Assembly (NCBI GenBank): GCA_030715195.1
Contig: JAUYVI010000003.1
Span: forward strand, 152,960-216,959
DNA: 64,000 nucleotides
Source of the DNA: Dongia sedimenti
GTDB lineage: Bacteria > Pseudomonadota > Alphaproteobacteria > Dongiales > Dongiaceae
Direction: 5' to 3'
Of the stretch, positions 44,328-53,200 are shown piece by piece. A program made the translations under genes and the position numbers. Every line of letters starts with the position of its first letter. Within the stretch, counting starts at the first letter, position 1. The notes under the pieces were generated by a model. The model did not search any database and was not told the origin of the DNA. It was given only the letters and a program-made list of their open reading frames with translations.

Positions 44328-46057
44328 TGGCCGACACCTTCGCCTTCGACCTCGCACCGCCGCAAGCCAAAGAGCCGGCGAAGATCCGCCCGATCGTCAG
44401 CCGCGAGGAATGGGGCATGCGCGCCGGCCTCGGCCTGCTGGCGCTGTACCTCGCCGTCACCATCGCCATCCCGCTCTTCATGTTGCTGCGGAAATCGGTC
44501 GAGGACGCGGACGGCAGCTTCATCGGCCTTGCCAACTTCCACCGCTATTTTGCCGACCCGGCGCTCTCGCTCTCCTTCCAGAACAGCTTCTTCATTTCGA
44601 TCCTCGGCACCGCGATCACGTTGTGGCTGGCCTTCTGGTATGCCTATGCCATCACCCGCAGCTGCATGCCGGCCCGTGGACTCTTCAAGGCGCTGGCGTT
44701 GATCCCGCTGCTCGCCCCGTCGCTGCTGCCGGGCCTCGCCTTGGTTTATCTCTTCGGCAACCAGGGCATCTTCAAGAGCGTGCTGATGGGCCAGTCGATC
44801 TACGGCCCGATCGGCATCATCACCGGCGAGGTCTTCTTCGCCTTCCCGCATGCGGTCATGATCATCACCACCGCGCTGGCCATGGCCGACCAGCGGCTCT
44901 ATGAGGCGGCGGACGCGCTACGGGCCGGCCCGGTCCGCACCTTCTTCACCGTGACGCTGCCCGGCTGCCGTTACGGTGTGATGAGCGCGGGCTTCGTGAT
45001 CTTCACCCTGATCTTCACCGATTTCGGCGTGCCGAAGGTGATCGGCGGTTCCTATGACGTGCTGGCGACCGACATCTATCAGCAGGTGATCGGCCAGTTC
45101 AATTTCCAGATGGGCGCCGTCATCGGCCTGCTGCTGCTGGCACCGACGGTCCTCTCCTTCGCCGCCGACCGCATCACCACGCGCCGCCAGCAATCCATGG
45201 TCTCCGCCCGCGCCGTGCCGCTCGAGCCGAAGCCGCGCCGGGCGGTCGATCGCGCCTGCTTCGCCTTCTGCCTGGTGATCGCCGTCTTCCTGCTGGGCGT
45301 GATGGGCATGGCGGCGTTCGGCAGTGTCGTGAAGTTCTGGCCCTACAATCTCTCGCTGACCTTGATGCATTACGACTTCGGCAAGCTCGGTACCGATGGC
45401 TGGAACCCGTTCTGGAACAGCCTGAAGCTCTCGGCCTTCACCGCCGTCTTCGGCACCGCCATCGTCTTCGCCGGCGCCTATCTGGTCGAGAAGATTCGCG
45501 GCTTCGGCATCGCGCGTTCGGCGGTGCATCTCCTTGCCATGCTGCCGCTGGCGACGCCCGGCCTGGTGCTCGGGCTTTCCTACATCTTCTTCTTCAACAG
45601 CCCGGACAATCCGCTGAACTTCCTCTATGCGACGCTGACGATCCTGGTCATCTGCACGATCACCCACTTCTACACCGTCTGCCATCTGACCGCGGTCACC
45701 GCGCTGAAGCAGCTGGACGCGGAGTTCGAGGCCGTTTCGGCCTCCTTGAAAGTTCCGGTCTGGCGAACCTTCCTGCGCGTCACGGTACCGGTCTGCCTGC
45801 CGGCCATCCTCGACATCGCGATCTATTACTTCGTGAACGCAATGACCACGGTCTCCGCGGTGATCTTCATCTACACCGGCTCGACCAAGCTGATGGCGAT
45901 CAATGCCCTCAACACCGACGATGCCGGCAACAGCGCCGCCGCCTGCGCCATGGGCATGACCATCGTCGTCACCTGCGCCCTGGTGCGCGGCCTGCACGCC
46001 CTGGCCGGCCGCACCTTCCTGGCCCGGCACCAGGCTTGGCGGCGCCGTTCGGCATGA
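44327..46057 (+). CDS. phnU2: 2-Aminoethylphosphonate-type ABC transporter permease (fused)
   Basis: A 576-residue inner-membrane permease with two binding-protein-dependent transport domains fused in one chain (residues about 60-290 and 340-570, about six helices each), like FbpB and PhnU2. Each half has the EAA loop: EAADALRAGPVRTFFTVTLPG and FEAVSASLKVPVWRTFLRVTVP. One gene therefore supplies both transmembrane halves. It is translationally coupled to the ATPase gene. With the two binding proteins it forms a complete importer for an aminophosphonate. Confidence 0.88.
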   Translation: MADTFAFDLAPPQAKEPAKIRPIVSREEWGMRAGLGLLALYLAVTIAIPLFMLLRKSVEDADGSFIGLANFHRYFADPALSLSFQNSFFISILGTAITLWLAFWYAYAITRSCMPARGLFKALALIPLLAPSLLPGLALVYLFGNQGIFKSVLMGQSIYGPIGIITGEVFFAFPHAVMIITTALAMADQRLYEAADALRAGPVRTFFTVTLPGCRYGVMSAGFVIFTLIFTDFGVPKVIGGSYDVLATDIYQQVIGQFNFQMGAVIGLLLLAPTVLSFAADRITTRRQQSMVSARAVPLEPKPRRAVDRACFAFCLVIAVFLLGVMGMAAFGSVVKFWPYNLSLTLMHYDFGKLGTDGWNPFWNSLKLSAFTAVFGTAIVFAGAYLVEKIRGFGIARSAVHLLAMLPLATPGLVLGLSYIFFFNSPDNPLNFLYATLTILVICTITHFYTVCHLTAVTALKQLDAEFEAVSASLKVPVWRTFLRVTVPVCLPAILDIAIYYFVNAMTTVSAVIFIYTGSTKLMAINALNTDDAGNSAAACAMGMTIVVTCALVRGLHALAGRTFLARHQAWRRRSA

Positions 46058-46119
46058 GCTGGCGGCGGGGAGTCGCATTGCTCTAGGAACTGGGTCAAGA
46101 TGCACCCTCGACCCTGGGG

Positions 46120-46611
46120 GTGCGCTTGCCGACCTGGACCGACCCGGAACTGGCCAAATCCACGCTGGTCAGGACGCTCTACGAGTGGTGGAGCGCCAAC
46201 GCCGGTCCTGCCGGCATTCCGGACCGCAGCGCCTTCGATCTCATCGAGCACCGTCTGCTGATGCCGAACGTCATGATCTCGGACGTCGAACCGGAGCCGT
46301 TCCGGATCCGCTATCGTCTGGTCGGCACCCGGGTCGTGAACAATCTCGGTGTCGATTTCACCGGCCGCTACCTGGACGAGCTGCTCGGCCCGAACTTCCA
46401 GATCCCCTGGATGGACTATTACCGCCAAGCCTATGCCGCCCGCCGGCCGCTGATGGGTGCGCTGACCGAGCCGACCCAATCCGGTAGCACCTTCGCCTAC
46501 GAGTTCGGTCTGTTTCCGATCGCCCGCGGCGGCGCCGAGGTGAAGCAGTTCATCGCGGTGGAGGATTATTTCGACTTCACGCTGACCTCGGGCGCGCTGG
46601 CCGGCCTCTGA
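46120..46611 (+). CDS. PAS_5-family sensory protein, second
   Basis: A 163-residue stand-alone PAS_5 protein, related to that at 1114-1599: LYEWWSANAGPAGIPDRSAF corresponds to the opening helix, and FRIRYRLVGTRVVNNLGVDFTGRYLDEL to the central strand. No output domain. The start (GTG 46120) has only a poor ribosome binding site. It follows the transporter operon after 62 bases on the same strand and converges with the secreted protein gene at 46628. Any tie to phosphonate sensing is by position only. Confidence 0.72.
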   Translation: MRLPTWTDPELAKSTLVRTLYEWWSANAGPAGIPDRSAFDLIEHRLLMPNVMISDVEPEPFRIRYRLVGTRVVNNLGVDFTGRYLDELLGPNFQIPWMDYYRQAYAARRPLMGALTEPTQSGSTFAYEFGLFPIARGGAEVKQFIAVEDYFDFTLTSGALAGL

Positions 46612-46627
46612 TCGATGCCGGCGATTC

Positions 46628-47083
46628 TCAACAACCCGCGATCATCGGCTTCAGCGCCTCGGCGGCCCCCTCCGCGGTGAACTGGCCCTTCCAGCCGAAG
46701 GGCGACATGGCGACCGCGAAGCTCTTGCTGGCGGCGATATCCTCCATCAGCCGCTGCAGGGCCACCTGGGCGTTGAGGTCCGAGGCATCGAAGATCAGCT
46801 CCGCATCCTTGGCGACCGCCGTCACCTCGCTGCGCCCGCGATCGGTGACGAAGGTGAGGGTGTAGCGGTGGTCGTCCGGCACCGAGACCCGGAACTGCGC
46901 CGACCGCACGATCAGCTGCGGCGCACCGGTGACCGGGCAAACGAAGATGACCGCGTTCTGCCGCTCGTCCTTCGTGCCGGCATACCGCGCGCCCTTGTTT
47001 TCCAGACTGTTCCAAGGTTCCGACTGTGCGTAAGCCGCGGTGCCGATGAGGATCAAAGCAAAGGCGAGGAAGACATGTTTCAT
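46628..47083 (-). CDS. Secreted hypothetical protein co-transcribed with LysR regulator
   Basis: A 151-residue protein with a Sec signal peptide (residues 1-19, AYA cleavage site). The mature part includes NAVIFVCPVTGAPQL, a beta-rich middle and a C-terminal MIAGC; the two Cys may form a disulfide. No family recognised. Its ATG overlaps the stop of the LysR gene (ATGA at 47080-47083), so it is made with the regulator. It could be a periplasmic factor of the phosphonate system, but nothing in the sequence proves this. Confidence 0.72.
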   Translation of the reverse strand: MKHVFLAFALILIGTAAYAQSEPWNSLENKGARYAGTKDERQNAVIFVCPVTGAPQLIVRSAQFRVSVPDDHRYTLTFVTDRGRSEVTAVAKDAELIFDASDLNAQVALQRLMEDIAASKSFAVAMSPFGWKGQFTAEGAAEALKPMIAGC

Positions 47084-47967
47084 CGCTTGCGCTCCTGCGC
47101 CACCGTCTCCTGCACGATATCCAGGAACGCCTTCACCAGCGGCGTCGCCTTGCGATCCGCGAGGCAGGCCACATATTCCGTCGAAGCCATCACCGGTCCC
47201 TCGAACTCCAAGGCCTTGAGTCGCATATCGTCGCCGAACTCCGCCCGGGCGACGATGCCGATGCCCAGGCCCGTCGCCACCGCCTCGCGGATGGCTTCGC
47301 GGCTGCCGATCTCCAGCACCTCGCCGGTCTTGATCCCCGCGGCACTCATGGCGCCGTCGAAGCACTGCCGCGTGGTGGAGGAGGGCTCGCGCAGCACCAG
47401 GCGCTTGCCCGCCAGTTCCGCGATCTTGATCCGTCTGCGCTTGGCCCAGGGATGCGCCCGATCGACGAAGCAGATCAGCTGGTCCTGCCGGAACGGGATG
47501 GCGTGGATGCGCGCATCCGGGGTCACATTGGCGGCGATGGCGACATCGCAGCTCTGGTCCAGCAGATCGGATTGCAGCTTGCTGGAATTGCCGATCGACA
47601 TCGAGAGCCGCAGGTTCGGATAGCGCCGATTGAACACCGCCAGGAACGGGATCGAGTGATAGGGCGCGTCGGCGCCGATCCTGAGGTGCCCGCGCTTCAA
47701 CCCCTTGGCCGAGGTCAGCACCTGTTCGGCCTCGATCTCCAGGCTGAACAGCCGCCAGGTGATCTCCAGCAGCTGGCGCCCGATATCGGTCAGCTCGATC
47801 TTCCGCCGGCGCCGGTCGAACAGATGGACGCTATAACGCTCCTCGAGCGCCCGGACCTGGCCCGAGAGGGTCGGCTGGGTCACATGCAAGCTGTTGGCGG
47901 CCTTGGTGAAACTGCCTTCGGTCGCGACCGCGTGGAAGGCCCGGAGCTGGCTCTGGCTGATGCTCAT
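47080..47967 (-). CDS. LysR-type regulator of aminoethylphosphonate catabolism
   Basis: A 295-residue LysR protein. The N-terminal winged helix (residues 4-62) reads LRAFHAVATEGSFTKAANSLHVTQPTLSGQVRALEERY; the C-terminal substrate-binding domain follows from about residue 90. It matches the LysR subgroup found next to phnWAY-type clusters. It is transcribed divergently from phnW with a 98-base gap that holds AT-rich dyads (around 47980-48010) typical of LysR sites. Likely an activator responding to AEP or a breakdown product, by analogy with such divergent pairs. Confidence 0.88.
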   Translation of the reverse strand: MSISQSQLRAFHAVATEGSFTKAANSLHVTQPTLSGQVRALEERYSVHLFDRRRRKIELTDIGRQLLEITWRLFSLEIEAEQVLTSAKGLKRGHLRIGADAPYHSIPFLAVFNRRYPNLRLSMSIGNSSKLQSDLLDQSCDVAIAANVTPDARIHAIPFRQDQLICFVDRAHPWAKRRRIKIAELAGKRLVLREPSSTTRQCFDGAMSAAGIKTGEVLEIGSREAIREAVATGLGIGIVARAEFGDDMRLKALEFEGPVMASTEYVACLADRKATPLVKAFLDIVQETVAQERKR

Positions 47968-48065
47968 GACAGAATAGGGTAGGCCTATAGGTCACATAAC
48001 TGTTAACGATTGGATTTATAGTACGGGCCGCGACCATAATCCAGCCATCCCCATTGGAGACGCAC

Positions 48066-49199
48066 ATGGCGCAGCACGACCCCTGGCTTCTGACCCCCGG
48101 ACCCCTGACCACCTCGATGACCGTGAAGCAGGCGATGCTGCACGACTGGGGCTCGCGCGATGCCGGCTTCGTCGCCATCAACACCCACATGCGCAAGCGC
48201 CTGGTCGATCTGATCGGCGGCGGCAAGGATTTCACCACCGTGCCGATGCAGGGCAGCGGCACCTTCGCGGTCGAGGCGATGCTCGGCGGCTTCGTCGGCC
48301 CCAAGGACAAGCTGCTGATCCTGATCAACGGCGCCTATGGCAAGCGCATGGCGAAGATCTGCGAATACTACAAGCGCGCCACCGCCGTGCTGGAATGGCC
48401 GGAAGACCAGCCGGTCGACCCTGCCAAGGTCCGCGAGGCGCTCGCCGCCGACCAGGCGATCACCCATGTCGCCGTGGTCCATTGCGAGACCACCTCGGGC
48501 ATCCTCAACCCGATCGCCGAAATCTCGAAGGTCGTCGCCGAGGCCGGCCGCAAGCTGCTGATCGATTCCATGAGCGCCTTCGGAGCGCTGCCGATCGACG
48601 TTAACAGCGTCACCTTTGACGCCGTTGCCGCGTCCTCGAACAAATGCATCGAAGGCGTGCCGGGCCTGGGCTTCGTGCTCTGCCGCATCTCTGCGCTGGA
48701 GAAGACCAAGGGCAACGCGATGTCGCTCACCCTCGATCTGTTCGAGCAGTGGCAGAACCTGGAAAAGACCAGCCAGTACCGCTTCACCCCGCCGATCCAC
48801 TGCATCGTCGCCTTCGACCAGGCGCTGACCGAGCATGAGCAGGAAGGCGGCGTCGCCGGCCGCGGCGGCCGCTATCGCAACAACCATAAGATCCTGGTCG
48901 ATGGCATGCGGGCGCTGGGCTTCGAGACCCTGCTGCCGGATCGCCTGCAGGCGCCGATCATCGTCACCTTCCACATGCCGGCCGATCCGAAGTTCGTGTT
49001 CGAGCAGTTCTATGACGGCTTGAAGGACCGCGGCTTCGTGATCTATCCGGGTAAGCTCACGGTCGCCGACAGCTTCCGCATCGGTTGCATCGGCCGCATC
49101 GGCGAAACTGAAATGAAAGCCTTCCTCGCCGCCGCCAAGGACGTTCTGAACGGGCTCGGCGTCGCGTCGGGCCGCCCCCACAACAAGGCCGCGGAGTAG
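48066..49199 (+). CDS. phnW: 2-Aminoethylphosphonate-pyruvate transaminase
   Basis: A 377-residue PLP enzyme (class V fold) that converts AEP and pyruvate to phosphonoacetaldehyde and alanine. The start region PWLLTPGPLTTSMTVKQAM is the PhnW signature. The PLP Lys is Lys193 in SSNKCIEGVPG and Asp168 in LIDSMS contacts the ring nitrogen. ATG 48066 is chosen because GGAG lies six bases upstream; a TTG at 48054 is in frame but is not needed. It is the first gene of phnW-phnA-phnY, divergent from the LysR gene. Confidence 0.96.
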   Translation: MAQHDPWLLTPGPLTTSMTVKQAMLHDWGSRDAGFVAINTHMRKRLVDLIGGGKDFTTVPMQGSGTFAVEAMLGGFVGPKDKLLILINGAYGKRMAKICEYYKRATAVLEWPEDQPVDPAKVREALAADQAITHVAVVHCETTSGILNPIAEISKVVAEAGRKLLIDSMSAFGALPIDVNSVTFDAVAASSNKCIEGVPGLGFVLCRISALEKTKGNAMSLTLDLFEQWQNLEKTSQYRFTPPIHCIVAFDQALTEHEQEGGVAGRGGRYRNNHKILVDGMRALGFETLLPDRLQAPIIVTFHMPADPKFVFEQFYDGLKDRGFVIYPGKLTVADSFRIGCIGRIGETEMKAFLAAAKDVLNGLGVASGRPHNKAAE

Positions 49200-49202
49200 G
49201 GC

Positions 49203-50459
49203 ATGCAAAAGAACATCAGCGTCACCGTCAACGGCAAGACCTACGCTTGGCCGAAGCAGCCGCTCGTCGTGGTCTGCGTCGATGGCTGCGAGCCGGATTA
49301 TCTCACCAAGGCGATTGCCGCCGGCGCCATGCCCTGGCTGGCGAAGACGGTGAAGAGTGGCGCGAATCTCATCGGCGAATGCGTGGTGCCGAGCTTCACC
49401 AACCCGAACAACCTCTCGATCGTCACCGGCGCGCCGCCTTCCGTGCACGGCATCTGCGGCAACTATCTCTATGACCGCGAGAGCGGCCAGGAGGTGATGA
49501 TGAACGATCCGAAGTTCCTGCGGGCGCCGACCATCCTCGCAGCCTTCTCGGATGCGGGCGCCAAGCTCGCCGTGGTCACCGCCAAGGACAAGCTCCGGCT
49601 GCTGCTCGGCAAGGGCATGAAGGGCATCTGCTTCTCGGCCGAGAAGGCGGACCAGGCGAACGAGAAGGACCACGGCATCGGCGACGTGCTGAACTTCGTC
49701 GGCAAGCCGCTGCCTTCGGTCTACAGCGCGGATCTCTCGGAATTCGTCTTCGCCGCCGGCGCCAAGCTGCTGAAGGCCAAGCGCCCCGATATCATGTATC
49801 TCTCGACCACCGACTATATTCAGCACAAATACGCGCCGGGCGACGCGATCGCCAATGACTTCTACCGGATGATGGACTCCTATCTGGCCGAGATGGATGC
49901 GATGGGCGCGGAGATCGTGCTGACCGCCGATCACGGCATGAACGACAAGCACGGCGACGACCTGCAGCCTCAAGTCGTCTATCTGCAGGACGTGCTGGAC
50001 GGCTGGCTCGGCGCCGCCAAGGCCCGCGTGATCCTGCCGATCACCGACCCCTATGTGGTGCATCACGGCGCGCTCGGCTCCTTCGCCACGGTCTATCTGC
50101 CGGAGGGTGCTGACCAGGCTGCCATCATCGCGAAGATCGCCAAGCTGCCGGGCATCGAACTGGCCGTCGATCGCGCCACCGGCTGCAAGAAGTTCGAGCT
50201 GCCCGAGGATCGGGTCGGCGACGTGATCGTCGTCTCGGAAAAACTCTACGCCATCGGCACCAGCGTCTCGAAGCACGACCTCTCGGGGCTCACCCGGCCG
50301 CTGCGCTCGCATGGCGGCATGACCGAGCAGAAGGTGCCGGTCATCGTGAACCGGAAGCTGAAAGCGCTGCCGCAGGGCTATCGCCTGCGCAATTTCAGCG
50401 CCTTCGATCTCGGCCTGAATTACGCTGTAGAAGAAACCCAACTCGACAAGGCTGTCTGA
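49203..50459 (+). CDS. phnA: Phosphonoacetate hydrolase
   Basis: A 418-residue metalloenzyme of the alkaline phosphatase superfamily that splits phosphonoacetate to acetate and phosphate. Catalytic and zinc residues line up with the Sinorhizobium enzyme: Asp27 (VCVDGCE), nucleophile Thr66 (PSFTNPNN), Asp204 and His208 (TTDYIQH), Asp243 and His244 (TADHGMN) and His370 (RSHGGMT). All are present, so activity is expected. It starts three bases after phnW and is followed three bases later by phnY. It is not the unrelated zinc-ribbon protein also called PhnA in E. coli. Confidence 0.95.
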   Translation: MQKNISVTVNGKTYAWPKQPLVVVCVDGCEPDYLTKAIAAGAMPWLAKTVKSGANLIGECVVPSFTNPNNLSIVTGAPPSVHGICGNYLYDRESGQEVMMNDPKFLRAPTILAAFSDAGAKLAVVTAKDKLRLLLGKGMKGICFSAEKADQANEKDHGIGDVLNFVGKPLPSVYSADLSEFVFAAGAKLLKAKRPDIMYLSTTDYIQHKYAPGDAIANDFYRMMDSYLAEMDAMGAEIVLTADHGMNDKHGDDLQPQVVYLQDVLDGWLGAAKARVILPITDPYVVHHGALGSFATVYLPEGADQAAIIAKIAKLPGIELAVDRATGCKKFELPEDRVGDVIVVSEKLYAIGTSVSKHDLSGLTRPLRSHGGMTEQKVPVIVNRKLKALPQGYRLRNFSAFDLGLNYAVEETQLDKAV

Positions 50460-50462
50460 CCC

Positions 50463-51890
50463 ATGGGTGTCATCCGCAAAGAGACGATGCGCGTTGCCGG
50501 CAAGTTCGGCGTCAGCGACCGCAGTTTCGAGGTCTTCAACCCCTATGACAACCAGGTGGTCGGCACCTGCCCGAGGGCCACGGTGGACGACATCCGCCAG
50601 GCCTTCGCCGTCGCCAAGGCCTATAAGCCCACGCTGAGCCGCGCCGATCGCAGCGCCATTCTGCGCAAGACCGCGGAGATCCTGGTCTCGCGTCGGCAGC
50701 AGATCGCCGAGCTGATCACATCGGAATCGGGCTTGAGCCTCAAGGACACGCTCTACGAGGTCGGCCGCGCCTATGACGTGTTCCATCTGGCGTCGGGCAT
50801 CGTGATCAAGGATGACGGCGAGATCTTCTCCTGCGACATCACCCCGCACGGCAAGAAGCGCCGCATCTACACCCAGCGCGATCCGCTGCTCGGTGTCATC
50901 TCGGCGATCACGCCCTTCAATCACCCGCTGAACCAGGTGGCGCACAAGGTGGCGCCGTCGATCGCCACCAACAACCGCATGGTGCTGAAACCCTCGGAGA
51001 AGACGCCGCTCTCGGCGCTGATGCTGGCCGACGTGCTCTACGAGGCCGGCCTGCCGCGGGAGATGTTCCAGGTCGTCACCGGCGACCCCAAGGAGATCGC
51101 CGACACGCTGCTGACCGACCCGAATGTCGATCTCATCACCTTCACCGGCGGCGTCTCGGTCGGCAAGTACATCGCCAAGAACATGGGCTATCGCCGCGCC
51201 GTGCTGGAATTGGGCGGCAACGATCCGCTGATCGTCATGGAAGATGCCGATATCGAGGAGGCGGCCACGCTCGCCGCCGCCGGCTCCTATAAGAACTCCG
51301 GCCAGCGCTGCACCGCGGTGAAGCGCATGATCGTCCATGAGGCGGTCGCCGACCGTTTCGTTGAGCTGCTGCTGGAGAAGACCAAGGCGGTGAAATACGG
51401 CGACCCGGCCGATCCCGACACCGACATGGGCACCGTCATCGACGAGGCCTCCGCGATCTACTGCGAGGCGGCGGTCAACGATGCGGTGAAGGCGGGGGCC
51501 AAGCTGCTCCACGGCAACATCCGCAAGGGTGCCTTGTATTCGCCGACCGTGGTCGATCACGTGCCGTATGACTGCCGCCTAGTCCATATCGAGACCTTCG
51601 GCCCGGTCTCGCCGGTCATCCGCGTGAAGAACATCGACGAGGCGATCAAGGTCTCGAACTCGACCGACTATGGCCTCTCTTCCGGCATCTGCACCAACCG
51701 CCTGGACTACATCACCCGCTTCGTCCGCGAGCTGGAAGTGGGCACGGTGAACGTGCGCGAAGTGCCTGGCTACCGCATCGAGATGTCGCCCTTCGGCGGC
51801 ATCAAGGATTCCGGCCTGGGCTACAAGGAAGGCGTGATCGAGGCGATGAAATGTTTTACAAACGTGAAGACGTATTCACTGCCCTGGTGA
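50463..51890 (+). CDS. phnY: Phosphonoacetaldehyde dehydrogenase
   Basis: A 475-residue aldehyde dehydrogenase that oxidises phosphonoacetaldehyde to phosphonoacetate with NAD+. The catalytic Cys is in NSGQRCTAVKRM and the general base Glu in LELGGNDPLIV; the NAD site includes TFTGGVSVGKYIAK. With PhnW and PhnA it completes the AEP-to-acetate route. The same symbol is used elsewhere for an unrelated 2OG oxygenase. It ends the three-gene run; a palindromic element then separates it from the oxidative pair. Confidence 0.95.
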   Translation: MGVIRKETMRVAGKFGVSDRSFEVFNPYDNQVVGTCPRATVDDIRQAFAVAKAYKPTLSRADRSAILRKTAEILVSRRQQIAELITSESGLSLKDTLYEVGRAYDVFHLASGIVIKDDGEIFSCDITPHGKKRRIYTQRDPLLGVISAITPFNHPLNQVAHKVAPSIATNNRMVLKPSEKTPLSALMLADVLYEAGLPREMFQVVTGDPKEIADTLLTDPNVDLITFTGGVSVGKYIAKNMGYRRAVLELGGNDPLIVMEDADIEEAATLAAAGSYKNSGQRCTAVKRMIVHEAVADRFVELLLEKTKAVKYGDPADPDTDMGTVIDEASAIYCEAAVNDAVKAGAKLLHGNIRKGALYSPTVVDHVPYDCRLVHIETFGPVSPVIRVKNIDEAIKVSNSTDYGLSSGICTNRLDYITRFVRELEVGTVNVREVPGYRIEMSPFGGIKDSGLGYKEGVIEAMKCFTNVKTYSLPW

Positions 51891-51928
51891 GAGCGACTTG
51901 AAACTGGGCGTGGTGCAGCGACAAACTC

Positions 51929-52015
51929 CGTCATCCCCGAACTTGGTTCGGGGATCCACGCCTTCTTTCTTCGCACCCCAAGGCGTGGATCCCCGCGCCT
52001 AGCGCGGGGATGACG
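51929..52015. repeat. Nested palindromic element of second type
   Basis: An 87-base element with perfect 11-base ends (CGTCATCCCCG and CGGGGATGACG), inner arms GGGGATCCACGCCTT and AAGGCGTGGATCCCC, and a hairpin in each half. It can fold into a cruciform. This GTCATCCCCG type is common between genes in alphaproteobacteria. It separates phnY from the tmpA-like gene and may mark a transcript processing point. Confidence 0.85.
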
Positions 52016-52042
52016 ACCGAGAAATAGCCGCCGAGGAGCCCA

Positions 52043-53200
52043 ATGTCCGATCCCAACCGCCGTCCCGCCGTGGTCGAGGTGCATGAGGGCGGGCTTACGG
52101 TCCGGTGGAGCGACAAGTCGCCGATGCACCTGCCGAACTACTGGCTGCGCGACAACTGCCGCTGCCCGAAATGCCGGCATCCCGGCAACGGCCAGAAGCT
52201 CTACGAGATCGTCGACTTGCCCGCCGATCTCGCCGCGATCGAGGCGATGGTGGCACCCGACGCCAGCGTGAAGGTGCTCTGGTCCGACGGGCATCGCTCG
52301 GAATACGCAGCCGACTGGCTGAACGCCCACGATCTCATTCCCTCGGCCCGCGATGCGCGGCGGCCGCAGGTCGAACTCTGGGGCAAGACGATCGAAAGCG
52401 CTCTTCCGGTCGGCGAATGGCCGCAGATGCTGCAGGATCCGGCGAAGGAACTGGCTTGGCTCGATCGCTACACCGCGCTCGGCTTCGGCCTGCTCAGGAA
52501 CGTGCCGACCCTGTCCGGCATGGTGGCGGAGGTCGGCGATCACCTGGGCTTCGTGCGGGTGACCAATTACGGCCGGCTGTTCGACGTGATCTCGGTGCCG
52601 AACCCGAACAACCTCGCCAACACTTCGCTCGGCCTCGGCGTGCATTCGGACAATCCCTATCGGCATCCCTCGCCGGGCGTGCAGCTGCTGCATTGCCTGG
52701 AGGCGGGTGCGCCGGGGGGAGACACCCTGCTGGTCGACGGCTTCCACGCGGCGGAGATCCTGCGCAAGGAAAATCCGGGCGCCTTCGCGCTGCTCTCGAC
52801 CGTACCGATGACCTTCCGCTTCGCCGACGACAAGGCGGAACTCGAGGCGCGCCAGACCTTGATCACCGCCGACATGGACGGCGTGGTCACCGCGGTGCAT
52901 TTCAACAACCGCTCGGCGGATTGGCTGGACGCGCCGATCGATCTCGCCGGCCGCTGGTACGCCGCCTATCGGGTCTTCGCCCAGATCCTGAAACGGCCCG
53001 AGCTGGAACTCGTTTTCAAGCTCGGTCCCGGCGATCTCGTGGTCATGCAGAACGACCGCGCGCTGCACGGCCGCACTGCCTTCGATCCCAACCTCGGCCG
53101 TCGCCACCTGCAAGGCTGCTACATCGACCGCGACGGCATCGAGAGCCGCCGCCGCGTGCTGAAGCGCCGAACCACCAACCGCACGGATGCCGCCGCATGA
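52043..53200 (+). CDS. tmpA: Fe(II)/2-oxoglutarate oxygenase, TmpA-like
   Basis: A 385-residue oxygenase with the two-domain layout of gamma-butyrobetaine hydroxylase. The N-terminal domain binds zinc through Cys39, Cys41, Cys44 and His84 (CRCPKC, DGHRSEY). The C-terminal TauD-type domain has the iron site His201-x-Asp203 (GVHSDN) and His342 (RALHGRT). TmpA hydroxylates 2-(trimethylammonio)ethylphosphonate before cleavage by TmpB. The HD partner encoded next (ATGA overlap) makes this call much stronger than gamma-butyrobetaine hydroxylase; the PhnY* type that hydroxylates plain AEP remains possible. Confidence 0.8.
   Translation: MSDPNRRPAVVEVHEGGLTVRWSDKSPMHLPNYWLRDNCRCPKCRHPGNGQKLYEIVDLPADLAAIEAMVAPDASVKVLWSDGHRSEYAADWLNAHDLIPSARDARRPQVELWGKTIESALPVGEWPQMLQDPAKELAWLDRYTALGFGLLRNVPTLSGMVAEVGDHLGFVRVTNYGRLFDVISVPNPNNLANTSLGLGVHSDNPYRHPSPGVQLLHCLEAGAPGGDTLLVDGFHAAEILRKENPGAFALLSTVPMTFRFADDKAELEARQTLITADMDGVVTAVHFNNRSADWLDAPIDLAGRWYAAYRVFAQILKRPELELVFKLGPGDLVVMQNDRALHGRTAFDPNLGRRHLQGCYIDRDGIESRRRVLKRRTTNRTDAAA

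Noticed and set aside
48003-51560. 1185-codon open frame antisense to phnW-phnA-phnY
   Set aside because: It mirrors three well-supported genes, has low-complexity His/Asp/Gly-rich content typical of antisense frames in GC-rich DNA, and has no family likeness.
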